Assembly: GCA_032821775.1 (NCBI GenBank)
Contig: JAVLRN010000001.1
Coordinates: 62,001-126,000, forward strand
DNA length: 64,000 bases
Direction of reading: 5' to 3'
From: Sanguinoderma infundibulare
Taxonomy: Eukaryota > Basidiomycota > Agaricomycetes > Polyporales > Polyporaceae
Shown: piece by piece, positions 11,682 to 23,069 of the stretch
Layout of the letters: each line of letters begins with the position of its first letter
Numbering within the stretch: position 1 is the first letter of the stretch
Notes under the pieces: model-generated
Told to the model about the DNA's origin: nothing
The model's input: only the letters and a program-made list of their open reading frames with translations
Database searches by the model: none
Made by a program: the position numbers and the translations under genes

Positions 11682-12792
11682 ATGTCCTGGATCGGAGTTG
11701 ACGACATACGTGATTGGCTCGAGATCGGCTGGAAGCGCGTCAGCACTCTGCGACCACCTCCCGCAGTCGACTTCAGCGTGAGCAGCATCTCACTCTGATG
11801 TTGATCTTGCTTATTAACGTCAATGGTCCCAGTGGAAGAGCATCTGGCCAGTCCCGCTCTACGGGCTCGCATGCCTTGCACACCGGCAATTTCGCGTTCG
11901 GTACCCGAGGCGCGTTCCGACACTCACCACCGTCAGCCTACCAGAGATATACGGCACACTAGCTCTGGGGCATGTCGTTCATATCGAAGCGAACCGCCTG
12001 GCGAGGACTGTCTCGGAGGACAAAAGTTTGAACTCCATACAAACGATTGCCGGATGGGCTCAGCGCGAGTACCAGGCACACCCAGAGCGGTTTATCCAGA
12101 ACGGCAGGAAACTGGATTTCACCGTGCGTGCGTATGAACGACCAGCACTAGTTATGCATATTTCGTTCGTGGCTGATGACGACGTTTCTTCAGACATAGT
12201 CAACCGACCCATCGACGAGTTTCAGGTGTGGATGTACAACCATCGGTGTGCCTGGACGGACAACCACAAGAACGAAGCAGCCTCGATCCTCCTGTTTCGG
12301 TCTCTAATTTCGCTCAGGGTTCCAGAGCACGATATGGCCCTCGTCACCCTCTTCGTCTCGGAGGAGCTCAAGCAGAGCAGCTTGGTTCGGGTCAGTCACC
12401 TCATTCCGTCTCAACTTTGCTCCGTATTCACTTCGCGATGTTACACTCTGCAGCCATGCTTCGTACATGACAAGCCGCTCATGGGTGAACTCGCCTCGGT
12501 GACATTCTGGTCCATGCTCTGCAGATGGGGCTCCGCCCCTGTTGGTGTCCTCCGAACGAACGCGATCATGCAGCGGTACTTCTTCTATCTCCTGGCCTTC
12601 AAGTGGCTGGGCGGCCGGTACTGCCACTACGCATCAATATTGGGGCTCGAGAATCCTGGCCTGGCTGCCGTGGGGACGATTATCTCCAGGCTAGATTGGA
12701 AGGCGAAGTACGGAGAACTTGCGGATGTAGATCCTGAGGCCTTGTTCGCACGCTTGGGGTGCAGTGTGCCGCCGTGGTTCGGGCAAATGTAG
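11682..12792 (+). CDS. WPV/LPE-family putative membrane protein 2
   Basis: Exon 1 (11682-11777, MSWIGVDDIRDW) is followed by a 55-nt intron and exon 2 at 11833 starting WKSIWPVPLYGLACLAHR. It continues VPTLTTVSLPEIYGTLALG. The frame stays open to 12792, with two probable in-frame introns (about 12124-12199 and 12391-12524). The C-terminal part has TNAIMQRYFFYLLAF and ends VPPWFGQM. This is the best preserved member of the family in the window. Function is not recognised; hydrophobic segments around the WP and QR motifs suggest a membrane protein. Confidence 0.6.
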
Positions 12793-13279
12793 GGAATCGC
12801 CATTTGGATATCACGAAGGTGCTTGGTCGTTGCTTTGGATTGCTTTCGTTATGCGCGTTTTTGCTTGTTGGACACCTCTTGCATTGCTATCGATACATCG
12901 CTGTTGCATACCCCAGATCTCTGTGTTTCTCTGCCCTTGCGTACACCCCCACTCCACACCCCGCTCAGAGTGATGTCGTTCTCTACAATAATAGCTAAGA
13001 TTCTAGTACGACTCGAGGAACGCCTCGTATCGAGTGCAGTTACCGCTTTACCGCTCAATATAATTAACGACCTATCGTGCGCTGCATAGTACACCGGCCG
13101 CATTTCAACAGACACTCCAAAGCAGTAAGAATCCCTTTCCATACTCGGCTGAGAAGCATTGGAAAATCACGTGTCTTCGGCACTGATGTTGCGTGTGCGC
13201 GTTTCAGTTCAGGTTTCATCAGCCTCGATACACCTACTACCACCTCCAGAGCTCAGGAAACGCTAACTACTGCTTCAAG

Positions 13280-14536
13280 ATGCCCACAGGACATTCAGTG
13301 GACACCTTTCCCGACCCAAACCCTCAGTCCGAGCACGACGCCAGTGTGCTATCGAACGCGGGCGCATTGGATCTTGTCGCCTCCGGTGGCGTAGACGTGG
13401 TCACGAAGTCAGAGACGGTCATCCTCGACGGAAGAGCTTCAACAAATAAGGTCAGGCCCGTTGATGTGAGTATTGATGACCAGGTCGCCGTGCCGATCGA
13501 CTTTTTTTGCTTATTTAGATTCGCCCAGATTGCAAAGAACGCACCCATCGGAGTCTCTGCGATCGTTTATGTGGCCCACCGGTACTACCGCCGCTACATG
13601 CCGCAACGATGGCCCGTCTTTACTCCGCTGAAGCTGCCAGAACTCTACTTGTTGTTGGGATCTACGGCCACGGCTTTAGCATACGGTGCAGTGTCCCTCG
13701 TAGACATTGTTCACGACAGGGATTTGTTCGTCGTCGACTTCGTGGCGCGAACACGAGTGGGCTTGATTTCAGCCACCGGGAAGGGCGCGACGATACTTAA
13801 AGCATTGGTGGATGGTGTGCAACCCGAGGGCCCGAAATCGGAGGAATATCGGGCGATGTTGAAGGGCATTCGCTACAGTAAGTAGTTGCCTCGATGCAGT
13901 TGGACTTCCCGACTCGCTGTCACTCATACGGCTCACGGGGTTTGTTCCAGGAAAATACCACTGCTATACTCCCCTCCAGAAGCTGGGGTGGTGGAATAAC
14001 CACGCTTTACATGACCAGAAGACGTGGAACGCTTGGACTTTGGGTTTACTTATGACGGCCTGGAAGCTATCTCAGACCAAGCCCGAATCCGAGAAGATCA
14101 CATGGGACTCCGGAGACCTCGATATTTGTGCCACGCATCTCGCCAACTACCATTTCGCAGGATGGGTGAGTCCGTTTGAAATTTCGTCGCCCTGCTCAGT
14201 GCCGCCCATGCCGTTCCCTGCAAATTGTAGGAAAACCAGATGACGTACGGGCTCTGCAGCGCGTTCTCAGCGTCCGTCCCGCTCGCGATGTTGGCGCGCT
14301 GGAGTGGGCGTCGCCTGCTTTATATGCCCCTCAACGGCGTGCAGAGGCTTCTGCTCGGATCTATCTTCTACGGGACTTTCGCCCTGCTCTATTCGCGATA
14401 CGAGAACCTGAAGGGGCTCAAGGACAAGGCGCAGTGCGCGATGCTCATGACGAAGATGCTTTCGGTCCCAGAAGAGGAGATCGAGGCGGAGAGGAAGGAA
14501 TTTGTGTCGGTATTCGGAGATCGTTGGGTGGATTGA
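13280..14536 (+). CDS. WPV/LPE-family putative membrane protein 3 (left duplicate copy)
   Basis: Starts MPTGHSVDTFPD at 13280. A short intron probably ends at the TTATTTAG near 13517. The conserved part follows: APIGVSAIVYVAHRYYRR, FTPLKLPELYLLLG, then after an intron near 13881-13951 LQKLGWWNNHALHDQ. A last exon begins about 14232 and carries MLARWSGRRLLYMP and NGVQRLLLGSIFYGTFALL, ending FGDRWVD. Almost the same gene lies inverted at 48079-49327. The similarity extends about 250 bp upstream and 600 bp downstream, so it belongs to a segmental duplication. Function unknown. Confidence 0.65.
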
Positions 14537-14794
14537 ATGCGTGACTGTGTCGCCGCTCGATGGTCAAGTTCGTATTCCCTTTCCTTTCATTCTCGCTCTA
14601 GATATCACCACTCACTTTCCTCGTTATGATACCCTAGCATTATCGCATTCCACATGTTGTACATGATCCACTCGATCCGCCTGATCATGAAAACATAATC
14701 GGCACCGTGTCCAGTCAGATGCCCCGACTGTATCCATGCGTGACGCTTCCTTGATCTCACCATCCCTTCCCTCGTCACCAGTGGCACTGCGAAC

Positions 14795-14905
14795 CTACGA
14801 ATTCAGCATCCTCAACCCGTCATCATCGGTGGCCTGCGGACTCCTCTAGACGTACATCTTCTCTACTCCAGCACGCGATGTCTTCCCCCAGGCGCACAGG
14901 GTGAA
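14795..14905 (-). pseudogene. Fossil of an F-box/LRR C-terminus, left copy
   Basis: Minus-strand translation and nucleotide similarity match the C-terminal LGKAPRAGLEKMQVERCP region of the intact F-box/LRR gene at 16149-17822, but with stops. It lies convergent to and about 260 bp beyond the WPV/LPE stop, the same arrangement as the intact pair at 15916/16149. Confidence 0.5.
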
Positions 14906-14951
14906 CCGTCGAACTTCAAGTGATCTCGGCCTTGCGGACGTCTGAGACCAC

Positions 14952-14979
14952 TTATCTCGATTGGGCGCTAAAGAGCGCC
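14952..14979 (+). promoter_or_regulatory. Shared F-box promoter element, copy 4
   Basis: TTATCTCGATTGGGCGC, short A-rich core, GCGCC, about 180 bp before the chimeric F-box pseudogene; matches the elements at 3725, 7386 and 47010 (reverse). Confidence 0.45.
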
Positions 14980-15159
14980 TTGTCCTCGCGACGTTGAAAC
15001 GTCATCTCCCTCTGGCTCCTACCTTCATCCTTGTGCCCCCACAACGCCCGCTCAATTCTACGGCACGTATAGTTTCGCGATTATAAGGATCACAGCATCT
15101 CACCATTTGATTGTAGACCCCTCGTATCGGCTCCAGTACCGTGAGTCACGAGTCACTGC

Positions 15160-15916
15160 ATGTCGAACTTGCACCTCGTCGTCGCGACAGTGCAGCAACT
15201 TTTAAATCAAACCACGGCACTACTACAGCAAGTAGGGCCCGTTTCAATCCAGTGAGCTACATGTTTCTCCCGTTTCACATCATTCTGCCTGCCAACAACT
15301 TGGTAGGGATGATGTCGTGCGTTCACCGAAGTATCTTGGTCGAGATGCACACTAATATACCTCCATAACTCGAGGCACTAGAAAGAGACACTCGGCGTTT
15401 CATCATGCAGTTAAGAAGATGTCGAAATGACTCACTGGCTCTCCCCATCAATCGTCTCCCTCCTGAACTGCTTCGGATGGTCTTCAGTCACCTTCGTTGC
15501 CCTCCTTCTCCTCCACATCCCGATGACCTCTCGGTTCGATGCCTACAAGCCACTCGTCGCCGTCATGCTGGTTTGCTCCAAGTGGTACGTCATCGCCTGC
15601 AAGGCCGCCTGCTTGTGGACAGATATCGACTTTGCACATCGGGGTACACTCCATCCGGCTCGCGATGCTAGCACGCTGGACCGGGCGCCGTGTGCTTTAT
15701 CTCCCCCTGTTGAACGGGGTGCAGCGGCTTCTGCTCGGATATATATTTTACGGCACCTTCGTCGTCTTCCATTCGAGGTGCGAGAACCTGAAGGGAATTC
15801 CGAACAAGGGACTGTGCGCGACGCTCATGATGAGCATGCTTTCGGTGTCAAAGGAGGAGGTCGAGGAGGAGAGGAACAACTTTGTGTCACTGTTCGGAGA
15901 CGGATGGGTGGATTGA
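15160..15916 (+). pseudogene. Chimera: F-box N-terminus joined to WPV/LPE C-terminus
   Basis: Exon 1 (15160-15251, MSNLHLVVATVQQLL) and the 10-nt microexon (15307-15316, GGATGATGTC) match F-box paralogue 3. The acceptor of intron 2 has AA instead of AG at 15367-15368; an AG six bases later could rescue it in frame. The F-box (NRLPPELLRMVFSHL) is then shifted by a deletion of about 7 bp near 15511. F-box similarity ends after CLWTDIDFAH at about 15640-15655, where it switches to the WPV/LPE C-terminus (LAMLARWTGRRVLYLP, NGVQRLLLGYIFYG, FGDGWVD, stop 15916) in yet another frame. Two frame breaks make a working fusion unlikely. Confidence 0.75.
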
Positions 15917-16148
15917 ACGATTGCGAGACTGGTTCGAGGCTCGTTTTATCTTTACTTGGATCATCGCTCTCCATATCACCACCGCTCAGCTCACTCGGTA
16001 TCATATTCTGTCAACGTAACATGTCACAAGTTGCACATAATTCTCTTAATCCGTCGAATCCGGTAAGAGACAGCATAAGACACATCAGCGCTATGTCCCT
16101 TCAAACAGTGGCCCGACGGTATCAGCCAAAGTCCATTTCGTTTCCTGG

Positions 16149-17822
16149 CTATATTACGATCTCTCCATCCCTCCCATCGTCGCCTCCGAATACGAACTGC
16201 GGCGCGCCCATGATCGAACCTAGCATCTTCAACCCGCCCTCCGTGACCTTCGGACACCTCTCGACTTGCATCTTCTCCAGCCCAGCGCGCGGTGCCTTTC
16301 CCAAGCGTACAAGGTAACCCATTGGATCTTCGAGGTTGATCTCGGTTCGCCAGTCGTTAGCGTCCTCCAGTCCAGTCCACGACCCCGAGTACACGCGAGA
16401 CTCGATGACGTGCCGCAGGCAGTCGATCCGCACGTCCGGGCAGCCGACGACCGCGAGCGCGCGCAGGCGCACCAGCACCCAAGAATCCGTAACGAATGGG
16501 CGGCGGTGTCCGTGCACGCACGTCGCCGCGGCCGAGCCTAGCGCGCAGATCATGCGCCCCGCGTCCGTGCAGTGCGCAAAGGCGAGGTGCGTGAGCGAGG
16601 GGAAGTTGACCTGGAAGAAGGTGTACAGTTGCCCGACGTCGACCTTGACGTGCGCGAGCTCGAGCCGCCAGAGGTAGGCGTACAGGTCCTCCCAGAAGAG
16701 GCACTCGGCCACACATGGCCAGGGATACTGGGCACGCTCGTATGCGGTCCCGTCCGGGTCGGCTTCGCGGTCCCAGGCGCGGTGCGAGTACGAGATGCGC
16801 ATTTCTTCGAGCTCCGGAAAGGTGATGTATGCCAGGCACGGGAGGATCTGGGTTCGTGCGTCTGCGATGTCGTACTCCACGTTGAGCGTCTTGAGATTGG
16901 GGAGCGCGAAGGTGATGTCCTCGTCTTGTGCGTAGTACCGGATGGCCTGCGACAACAGCCGACCCTCGTGCTCTGCGGGCACGGAGAGCTCGAGGGTCGT
17001 GAGCGCTGACATGTCGATGAAGGTGAAGAGGCGCCAGAAGTCGGAGACTGGGACGCCCTTCCAGGAGAGCTCGCGGACGGGAAGTGTGAGACTCGGCACG
17101 AATGGGTGTGGGAGTTGCGGGGAGGGGGCGCGGCATCCCGGGACTTGGACTGGATGGATATCGAGTATGGGATTCGCAGAGGAGAGCTGGAGGAACTCGA
17201 GGCACGTGTTGCCCTCGAGTATGGAGAGAAGGTGGGACATACGGAAGTCCAGGTCGAGAGGTAGATCCTTGAGGGTCAGCCGGCGCAGATGGGGCATCGG
17301 CCCGGCACGCAAGAACCCAGGGTGCACTTGGACGAGTGTGAGGTTGCGTAGCTCAGGATACGACACCTGTTCTCCGTGTACGATTTCGCCCTGGGTGACG
17401 AGTGTCTGGGACACGAGCTCGAGCACCTCCAGCTTCGGAAAACGCACGTGCGGCCCCTTGATGACGGCCCTGATGTTGCGGAAACAACCGTTGGAGCTGT
17501 CAAGAAAGTGGAGCTCTTTGCATCGGTGGATGTGGTTCATGAGGGGGAGAAAGGTGTGGGCGGTCATAGGATCTCGAGGAGTGAATTGACACCAAATAGC
17601 CAGGGGACTGCTGCCAGAGCGGGAAATGTAGTGCTCGAGAGCGGTATGCTGGAGGTTCACGATCTGTGTCCAAAGGGTCGGATTCGAGAGTGCGACCGCC
17701 CGCCACCAGGTGCAGACGTGCGAAAGAAAGAGAGTTGCAAGAGGGTGCGGCGCTGGCGAGGTGTGGTTGCCGCGGACGACCTCTTCGAAAATAAACACCA
17801 GCTCTTCGTCTGATAACCGCAT
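16149..17822 (-). CDS. F-box/LRR-type protein
   Basis: One open frame of 557 aa. The N-terminus (LSDEELVFIFEEVV, LSHVCTWWRAVALSNPTLWTQI) is a divergent F-box. The rest is a series of leucine-rich repeats (FPKLEVLELVSQ, MPHLRRLTLKDLPL, LPNLKTLNVEYD, FPSLTHLAFAHC). Likely an SCF substrate receptor; target unknown. It is a different F-box family from the 3816/7485/44949 group. The start is the first Met of the F-box; a short upstream exon is possible. Its 3' end is 233 bp from, and convergent to, the chimeric gene at 15160-15916. Fossils of its C-terminus lie beside both other WPV/LPE duplicates. Confidence 0.75.
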   Translation of the reverse strand: MRLSDEELVFIFEEVVRGNHTSPAPHPLATLFLSHVCTWWRAVALSNPTLWTQIVNLQHTALEHYISRSGSSPLAIWCQFTPRDPMTAHTFLPLMNHIHRCKELHFLDSSNGCFRNIRAVIKGPHVRFPKLEVLELVSQTLVTQGEIVHGEQVSYPELRNLTLVQVHPGFLRAGPMPHLRRLTLKDLPLDLDFRMSHLLSILEGNTCLEFLQLSSANPILDIHPVQVPGCRAPSPQLPHPFVPSLTLPVRELSWKGVPVSDFWRLFTFIDMSALTTLELSVPAEHEGRLLSQAIRYYAQDEDITFALPNLKTLNVEYDIADARTQILPCLAYITFPELEEMRISYSHRAWDREADPDGTAYERAQYPWPCVAECLFWEDLYAYLWRLELAHVKVDVGQLYTFFQVNFPSLTHLAFAHCTDAGRMICALGSAAATCVHGHRRPFVTDSWVLVRLRALAVVGCPDVRIDCLRHVIESRVYSGSWTGLEDANDWRTEINLEDPMGYLVRLGKAPRAGLEKMQVERCPKVTEGGLKMLGSIMGAPQFVFGGDDGRDGEIVI

Positions 17823-19080
17823 GATTGGGGATGGCTACGCAGGACACTTCATAAGGCCACGAACCGGTGGCATGAAGATAAATTGACGTACAGGTTGCAC
17901 TTTCCTAGCCTGCCGACTGTGGTTTGCGCCGCTAATGACGCGCGAAATGGAGCGAAGAAACGGTGGAATCAGAAAGTCCATAGCGTGTGGTGCTCGGCGG
18001 GGTATGGTGTAGAGTTGGTGAAGGATGTTATGGAGGAATATGGGAAGAGAGGATGGTGGCTGTCGGAGTTTTATGGGTTTGTGAGAGACGCCGTAACAAA
18101 AGGCGCTTTGGTTGTTGCGTGACCGCTTGTGCTGACAATATCGGACACGGCAGGATGAGGTTGTTGAGTGATTGTGACAATTACGCGGATCCACAAGAAT
18201 GGAAGCCATAGCAGCCGGTCGCGACTGTCAAGTAAGTTATGTTAAGCATTGTGAATGGCTGTGAATCTTTCCCCGCTCAATGGGAATGGTCCTCGTTATC
18301 TTCCCCCTACTTTGCTGTATCTTTAAGGCGCCACTCGGCCATGTACCCGAGGTCCGAGTCGCAGCCAATACTCCTCCCGAACATGAAGAGGTCACCATCC
18401 GGGAGGAATCTGGGGCTGCAGGGCTACACGAGCCGCAGGATGTGCGTGATGGTGGGAACCTGAGCAGCACGAGTACACTTATATTCAAGGGGGTCCCGCC
18501 GCACAAATGATCGAGCTCGTCGGTATACTTGCAAGAAGGAGAGACTTGTACATGCCTCATTTCCCGTTCAAGGCAGTCAACGCGAATGATGGCAAGACCG
18601 CCTCTCGCGACGTACCCGCCGTGAAGATAATGGCATGGAAACGCTCCAGATAAGGCCCGGGCGATGGAATCATAGACGACCATAGACACAAGAGGGTGGG
18701 TCCCAAATTGGTGAGAGACGGAGAGCAAAGTTTTCTGCCAGCGGACAAGTGGCGGAGATCTAATATCTTATCTGTAATTGTAATGTTTGGCATTAATAAT
18801 CCGAACTCAGGGTAGCGGATGTCCAATAGGTTAAAATCCCAACGTTAGGCGTCGGAAGTTTCCGAATTTGTCTTACCTTTCTCCTCGCCATGAACTTTCA
18901 TTCAGCCCATACCTGGCGTAACGAACCCATTCACAGGGCACTCATGCTTGGCGGTTATCGGAAGAGAAGTCACCTTCAAGCTTTTGGCAGCACATTCACC
19001 ACCCACGTGTGCTGGCCGGGCGCATTAGCAAACTGGGTTTCAGGTTTACATCGTAGCCATTGGTAGGTGCCTCACGATAT
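17823..19080. other. Intergenic, possible small decayed coding piece
   Basis: No firm gene. A minus-strand frame around 18560-18728 reads LVSMVVYDSIARAL and CHYLHGGYVARGG and looks protein-like, but I do not recognise it and it breaks quickly into low-quality frame. The rest up to 19080 shows nothing supported. Confidence 0.3.
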
Positions 19081-19089
19081 CCTGCAATT

Positions 19090-19315
19090 CAGCATATGGC
19101 TCTGCAGCATTCCTGCGGATAGGTCAATATCCTACAGTTTATAGCGGAGCGTGCTGCAGAGCCCTGTAGGATTTCGTCGGAGCCGGGGAAATACTGTAGT
19201 GGCCTATCGGATAGGTGCGCGGGCCGTATAGTGCCATGTAGGACCAATGAGGGATATTGTAGCACCATATAGGACCGATGGGGAGATATGGTAGAGGACT
19301 ACGATAGTCCCCCGG
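19090..19315. repeat. Unclassified dispersed repeat, copy 1
   Basis: Contains GGCTCTGCAGCA and, about 55 bp on, its inverse TGCTGCAGAGCC, then several CCTGTAGGA / CATGTAGGACC motifs. The core TGCAGAGC...GTAGGATTT...CGGAGCCGG recurs in reverse orientation at about 23070-23220. Confidence 0.45.
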
Positions 19316-19781
19316 CGTATGGTAGTGTACGGTGAATGGTTTTAGTTGCTGTATAGTGGGTTCCCTGGCAGGCATTGCTCTGGTACTCGCCCACAACCAT
19401 GCAACGCACACGGAATTTAATAATGGTCAAAGTCATTAATTTGGGCGGGCGGAGCAACAATACATCATGGCATCTATTACGAAAAGAGAGAGCATACGAG
19501 CACGCGATTTGTGGACCGTAGACATTACCAGAAAGACAGTGTGAGACCACCGCGAGACAAAAAGAGACCAAGGACATGCGAATCGACAGCCAGAACGAGA
19601 AGCGAGAACAGGCGAGCGGGACAGAGAGAGCCATCAAGAGAGTGAACAGACAGGATGGGCAGGGAGGAGGTCGAGGCGTTCAATGAGATCCTCTGTACTG
19701 CTGAAGTAAGGAGGTCGTCGTGGAGGACCTGAACGCGGCGCGAGGTCAGTGAGATCAGGAAGGCTAGCTGGTGTGCGTACT

Positions 19782-20340
19782 CTACTTCGAATACATCTCA
19801 TCCACGTCCTCTCGCGCGGTGTTCTGAGGGTGCTCGGTGTTCGCAGCCAGCTCATTCTCTTGCTGCTTCTTCCTGGCCGTAGGGCGGGGACGCTTCGTCT
19901 CCGGTTGGGGGGCCGCGGCCTCGGTGTCTGGCTCCTTGCGCTTGGTACCTCCTGCGCTGCTCCCGGTCCCGCCTTCCTCGCTGCTGTTGTCGTTCGTGCT
20001 GTCCTCGCCATTGTTGTTCTGGCCGTCCTCGCCGCCGCTTTTGGTTGCGCCGTGACCGGTGCGGTTGACATCATCGTTGTCTGTACCATTCGCGTCGTTC
20101 GAGGGGCGAGCAGGCTTCTTCTTCAGCGCGCGCGCGCGCGGCCGCCTTGCGCGCCATTGCGCGCTCGCTGGTCTTCTTGAAGAGCGCAAGCGCGGTGTTC
20201 CCTCGCAGGACCTGGAGCGCGACCGGCTCCGCGCCTCCTGTGCCGAAGACCAATGGACGAGACCCCACTCGCTCCGAGCCCTGGTCGCCCTCTATTAAAA
20301 TTCCCGGGCCGCCCAGAAGTGTTGCGTCGCACGGCAGCGC
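19782..20340 (-). pseudogene. Low-complexity nuclear-like C-terminal segment
   Basis: Minus-strand frame with VALQVLRGNTALALFKKTSE, then a Lys/Arg-, Asn- and Asp-rich tail (NGTDNDDVNRTG, GGTKRKEPDTEA, ETKRPRPTARKK) ending DVDEMYSK at 19782. KRKEPD and KRPRP look like nuclear localisation signals. The frame changes inside a (GC)n run near 20128-20140, so the reading is either interrupted or affected by a length error in that run. It is joined upstream to the sulfurase-like fragment. Family not recognised. Confidence 0.35.
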
Positions 20341-21058
20341 GCCCATCGCGTCGTGCAGGCCGAGGCTGCCCCGCCGGGGTTGCACATGCAACCGGTGCGG
20401 AGGGAGATGTTGTGCCGCGAGGCGGCGTGCTCGACGAACGAGTTTGGGATCATCTCGCCGGAGGGCTAGAAACGCGGGATATTTAGAGTTAGCGCAAAAT
20501 GAAAGACCATGATTGGGAACGGACTCACAAACAGGAAGAGGAGTGCGACAACGGAGCACGTATCCGATTTCTCTCCGACGTTCTTGACGTCCTTGCTCGG
20601 GCGGCGCGACAGGATCTGTACGACAGGCGTGTTCGTCGTATCGTGTCGTAATTCAGAGAGTGACGTAATGAGGTAGCGCATGAGACAAGAAAGGCGGCGG
20701 GGCAGGAAGAGCAAGTACGCCGAGAGAAATCTCAGGTCGTCAGTGATTGCAGGGAGGTTCAGATAGTTGATCGTGCCGTCCTGGAGTACAAAACACGCCA
20801 AAGTCAGCCAAACCCGCTCTCATACTCGCACCTGTGCGCCGCGAGCGGTCGCAAATTGGCGGATGCCGTGCACGCTGTTGTGCGAGTCCGCGCCAAGGAC
20901 GTATGTGTTGTCGGAGGTGAAGGGGAAGGACTCTCCCACCAGCTTGAGTGCGCCGCTGGCGTTGGCCGTGAAGATGACGGTGTACCCTGACGGGGCGCGG
21001 AAGAATTCGAGGATGACTCGCCGTGCTTCGTCCGCGCGCGCTGCGGACAGTCGTAACC
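20341..21058 (-). pseudogene. Aminotransferase class V / Mo-cofactor-sulfurase-like fragment, PLP-lysine region deleted
   Basis: Three exons are clear: 20832-21058 (ADEARRVILEFFRAP, YTVIFTANASGALKLVGE, DSHNSVHGIRQFA), 20529-20780 (DGTINYLNLPAITDDLRFLS, VVQILSRRPS) and about 20341-20465 (GEMIPNSFVEHAA, SLRTGCMCNPGG). These match the start, late middle and end of fungal PLP-dependent transferases related to the N-terminal domain of molybdenum cofactor sulfurase. About 150 residues normally lie between HGIRQFA..GAQ and DGTINYL, including the PLP-binding lysine. Here a 51-nt intron joins the two directly. After the Cys motif (TGCMCNPGG) the frame breaks. Catalysis is therefore very unlikely. Confidence 0.7.
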
Positions 21059-21179
21059 TGGACGAACATGGGACGACGGTCAATACCATCATTCGTGTGT
21101 GCTCGGAAGGAGCCGGGCAAGGGCGGAGGAAGAGAAGCAGTGCTCAGAAGGATATCGCGGCCCTCGGTGCCTCAGGCTA

Positions 21180-21740
21180 GTCCTTCCCCGAATTGCAGAA
21201 CTCGGTCATATGGCGGCCGAGAATGCGGGCATCCTGATATATCTTCTCGATCCCGAGGTATGCTCGGGTATGCTCACTATATGTGCGCATACAGCCATGT
21301 ACACGGTAGCTGGTATTGAAGGACTCACTTGGCTTTGTGATCCAGCTTGCGAAGGAGCTGGATGGACGCGCCCTCGTCCTCACCCTCACCCTCATCCTGC
21401 CCATCCTCCGTCCTGCCCTCACCATGTCCCGCAAAGATTGGGGCATTCTCGTCCACCTCCCCTTTGTCGCTAGAGTCCAGAGGCGAGATAATCGAGGGCT
21501 TACTTTGAGCAGCCTTCGACGCAGCCTTCGGCCCGCTGTTGGAGGCAGCCGATTTCTTCCTTGTCGTCTTGGGCGTGGTGGGCTTTTTTTGGTCGCGGTC
21601 GGTGTTTTATTGGCCGGGGTTGCTGCCGCCTTCTTGGGTGCAGGTTGGGAGTTCGAGGTTGGGGGTTTTGCGGGCCTCGTCGGGTTGGCGTGAGTCGCCG
21701 CGCGACCCCTCGTCTGAATGACGCCGTTCCTGGTGGACAT
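21180..21740 (-). CDS. Low-complexity Ala/Pro/Lys-rich protein, N-terminal part
   Basis: Begins MSTRNGVIQTRGRAATHA at 21740. In an A7 run near 21586-21592 the frame must shift to keep a sensible protein (KKPTTPKTTRKKSAASNSG, then GEVDENAPIF, EDEGASIQLLRKLDHKA), so the run is a true frameshift or a sequence error. An intron from about 21245 to 21328 leads to KIYQDARILGRHMTEFC. Family not recognised; the composition suggests a nuclear or chromatin-associated protein. It may originally have been continuous with 19782-20340, with the sulfurase-like piece inserted between them. Confidence 0.35.
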
Positions 21741-21789
21741 GTTGGACGGGACTGCGAGATCGAGGATGTAAGAGGTCAAGGAGCGACTC

Positions 21790-23069
21790 TGAGATTGATG
21801 AGGAGCGCGGAGGTCGTTTTATGGGGAAGTCGAGGGCGCATGTCATTGGGGAGAGAGAGAGAATCAGATGCTTGCGCGCGTATGGGGACAGCCTGGTCGT
21901 CCACTCGCACACACACCCGGGTCCTACTGCACTGAATATCTGCCAAGTATTTCTCCAGGGCTATACCTGCTGTATTGCTCTGCAATAATTGGCTGCACGC
22001 TGAGGATGAATCGCATCACTTTTCAGTGATTTATGGTATCCGTTAGTCTGCTTGCATTTGACCCCTCCGAACCGTAGGGTGCCACATCTGGGTTTGTAAG
22101 CGTTATTTGATCTCCGACGACGCGTCGAGATCTATACATGCCCGACGCATCGACGCGTTGACGCGTTTTCACATTGATTTTATCCCTTCGCGCATACATT
22201 ATGCAGTCAAAATTGCGGATAGCGATGGCTAATACACAGGCAATACGAGGGGTAATGATGTGGAAGCGGAAGGGGGCGTGACATGGGCGTGCGCATAGGC
22301 GCATTCATCGGGCGGCACGTTCTCATCGCGCTTCCGTTTGCGCCTCTGTTGTATTGGTGCCGGTGTGTATGGAGTAGCTCCAGAGACATGGGAAGCTGTG
22401 AACACATTCTGGGAAAGAGCGCGAGAGAAAGGGGAGGGGAGAGGCGGGGTAGCATGACAAACATTCAGCGCGGTCGAGGCACTGGCGTAGTCCTGAGGCT
22501 GGGGAGTGTCTGTATGAGCCGAAGGTCGATCTATGACCTGAGTGGCGCGTCCGCGAGGCCCTGGATGGCGAAACTTGACTGGTAGCCTTGCGCAGGCATG
22601 CGAGATTCGAAGTTGGAAGGGGACCCAGAGAATTTGCGAAATCCTGACTGGTCATCAAGCATAGAGTGAACAAGTTGAACTGCAGGGGAGTTGCCAGAAT
22701 ACATATCGAGGTGTAGGTGATGGTGGGTAGGAGGATGGTGAGGGGACGACGCGTAGAGGCATGCGCGCTACGCACATTACCCGAGACTACCATAAAGAGG
22801 GCGAATCGCCTTATTGGGATCCTCGCTTACGCGTTTTTGAACGGTCGTTCGGCTGTCGTCCAGAAGAGGGAATTTTCCCTGAATATGGGCATTTGGATCA
22901 ATCGGCACATGTCAACTCCGCGTGATGGTGGCACCCAACGGTTCGGGGGGCGCGTTTGAAAGCAGACCTTATACGACCGCCCTCTTCCCACTCAGCAAGG
23001 TCGTTTATGGTCTGCCTAGGGGAGACAAGGTATCCGTAGGCACAGCTACATTGCTCTGTAATCATTTCT
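21790..23069. other. Intergenic, no supported gene
   Basis: Short frames only. A small cluster of ACGCGT/GACGCG palindromes lies near 22116-22165. No family motif was recognised. Confidence 0.4.

Noticed and set aside
15427..16317. 296-codon plus-strand ORF across the chimeric locus
   Set aside because: It follows the F-box frame, then crosses the junction out of frame and runs through non-coding sequence into the antisense of the F-box/LRR gene; not a real fusion protein.
17835..18209. Minus-strand ORF upstream of the F-box/LRR gene as a possible first exon
   Set aside because: No F-box-related sequence and no convincing donor/acceptor pair linking it in frame.
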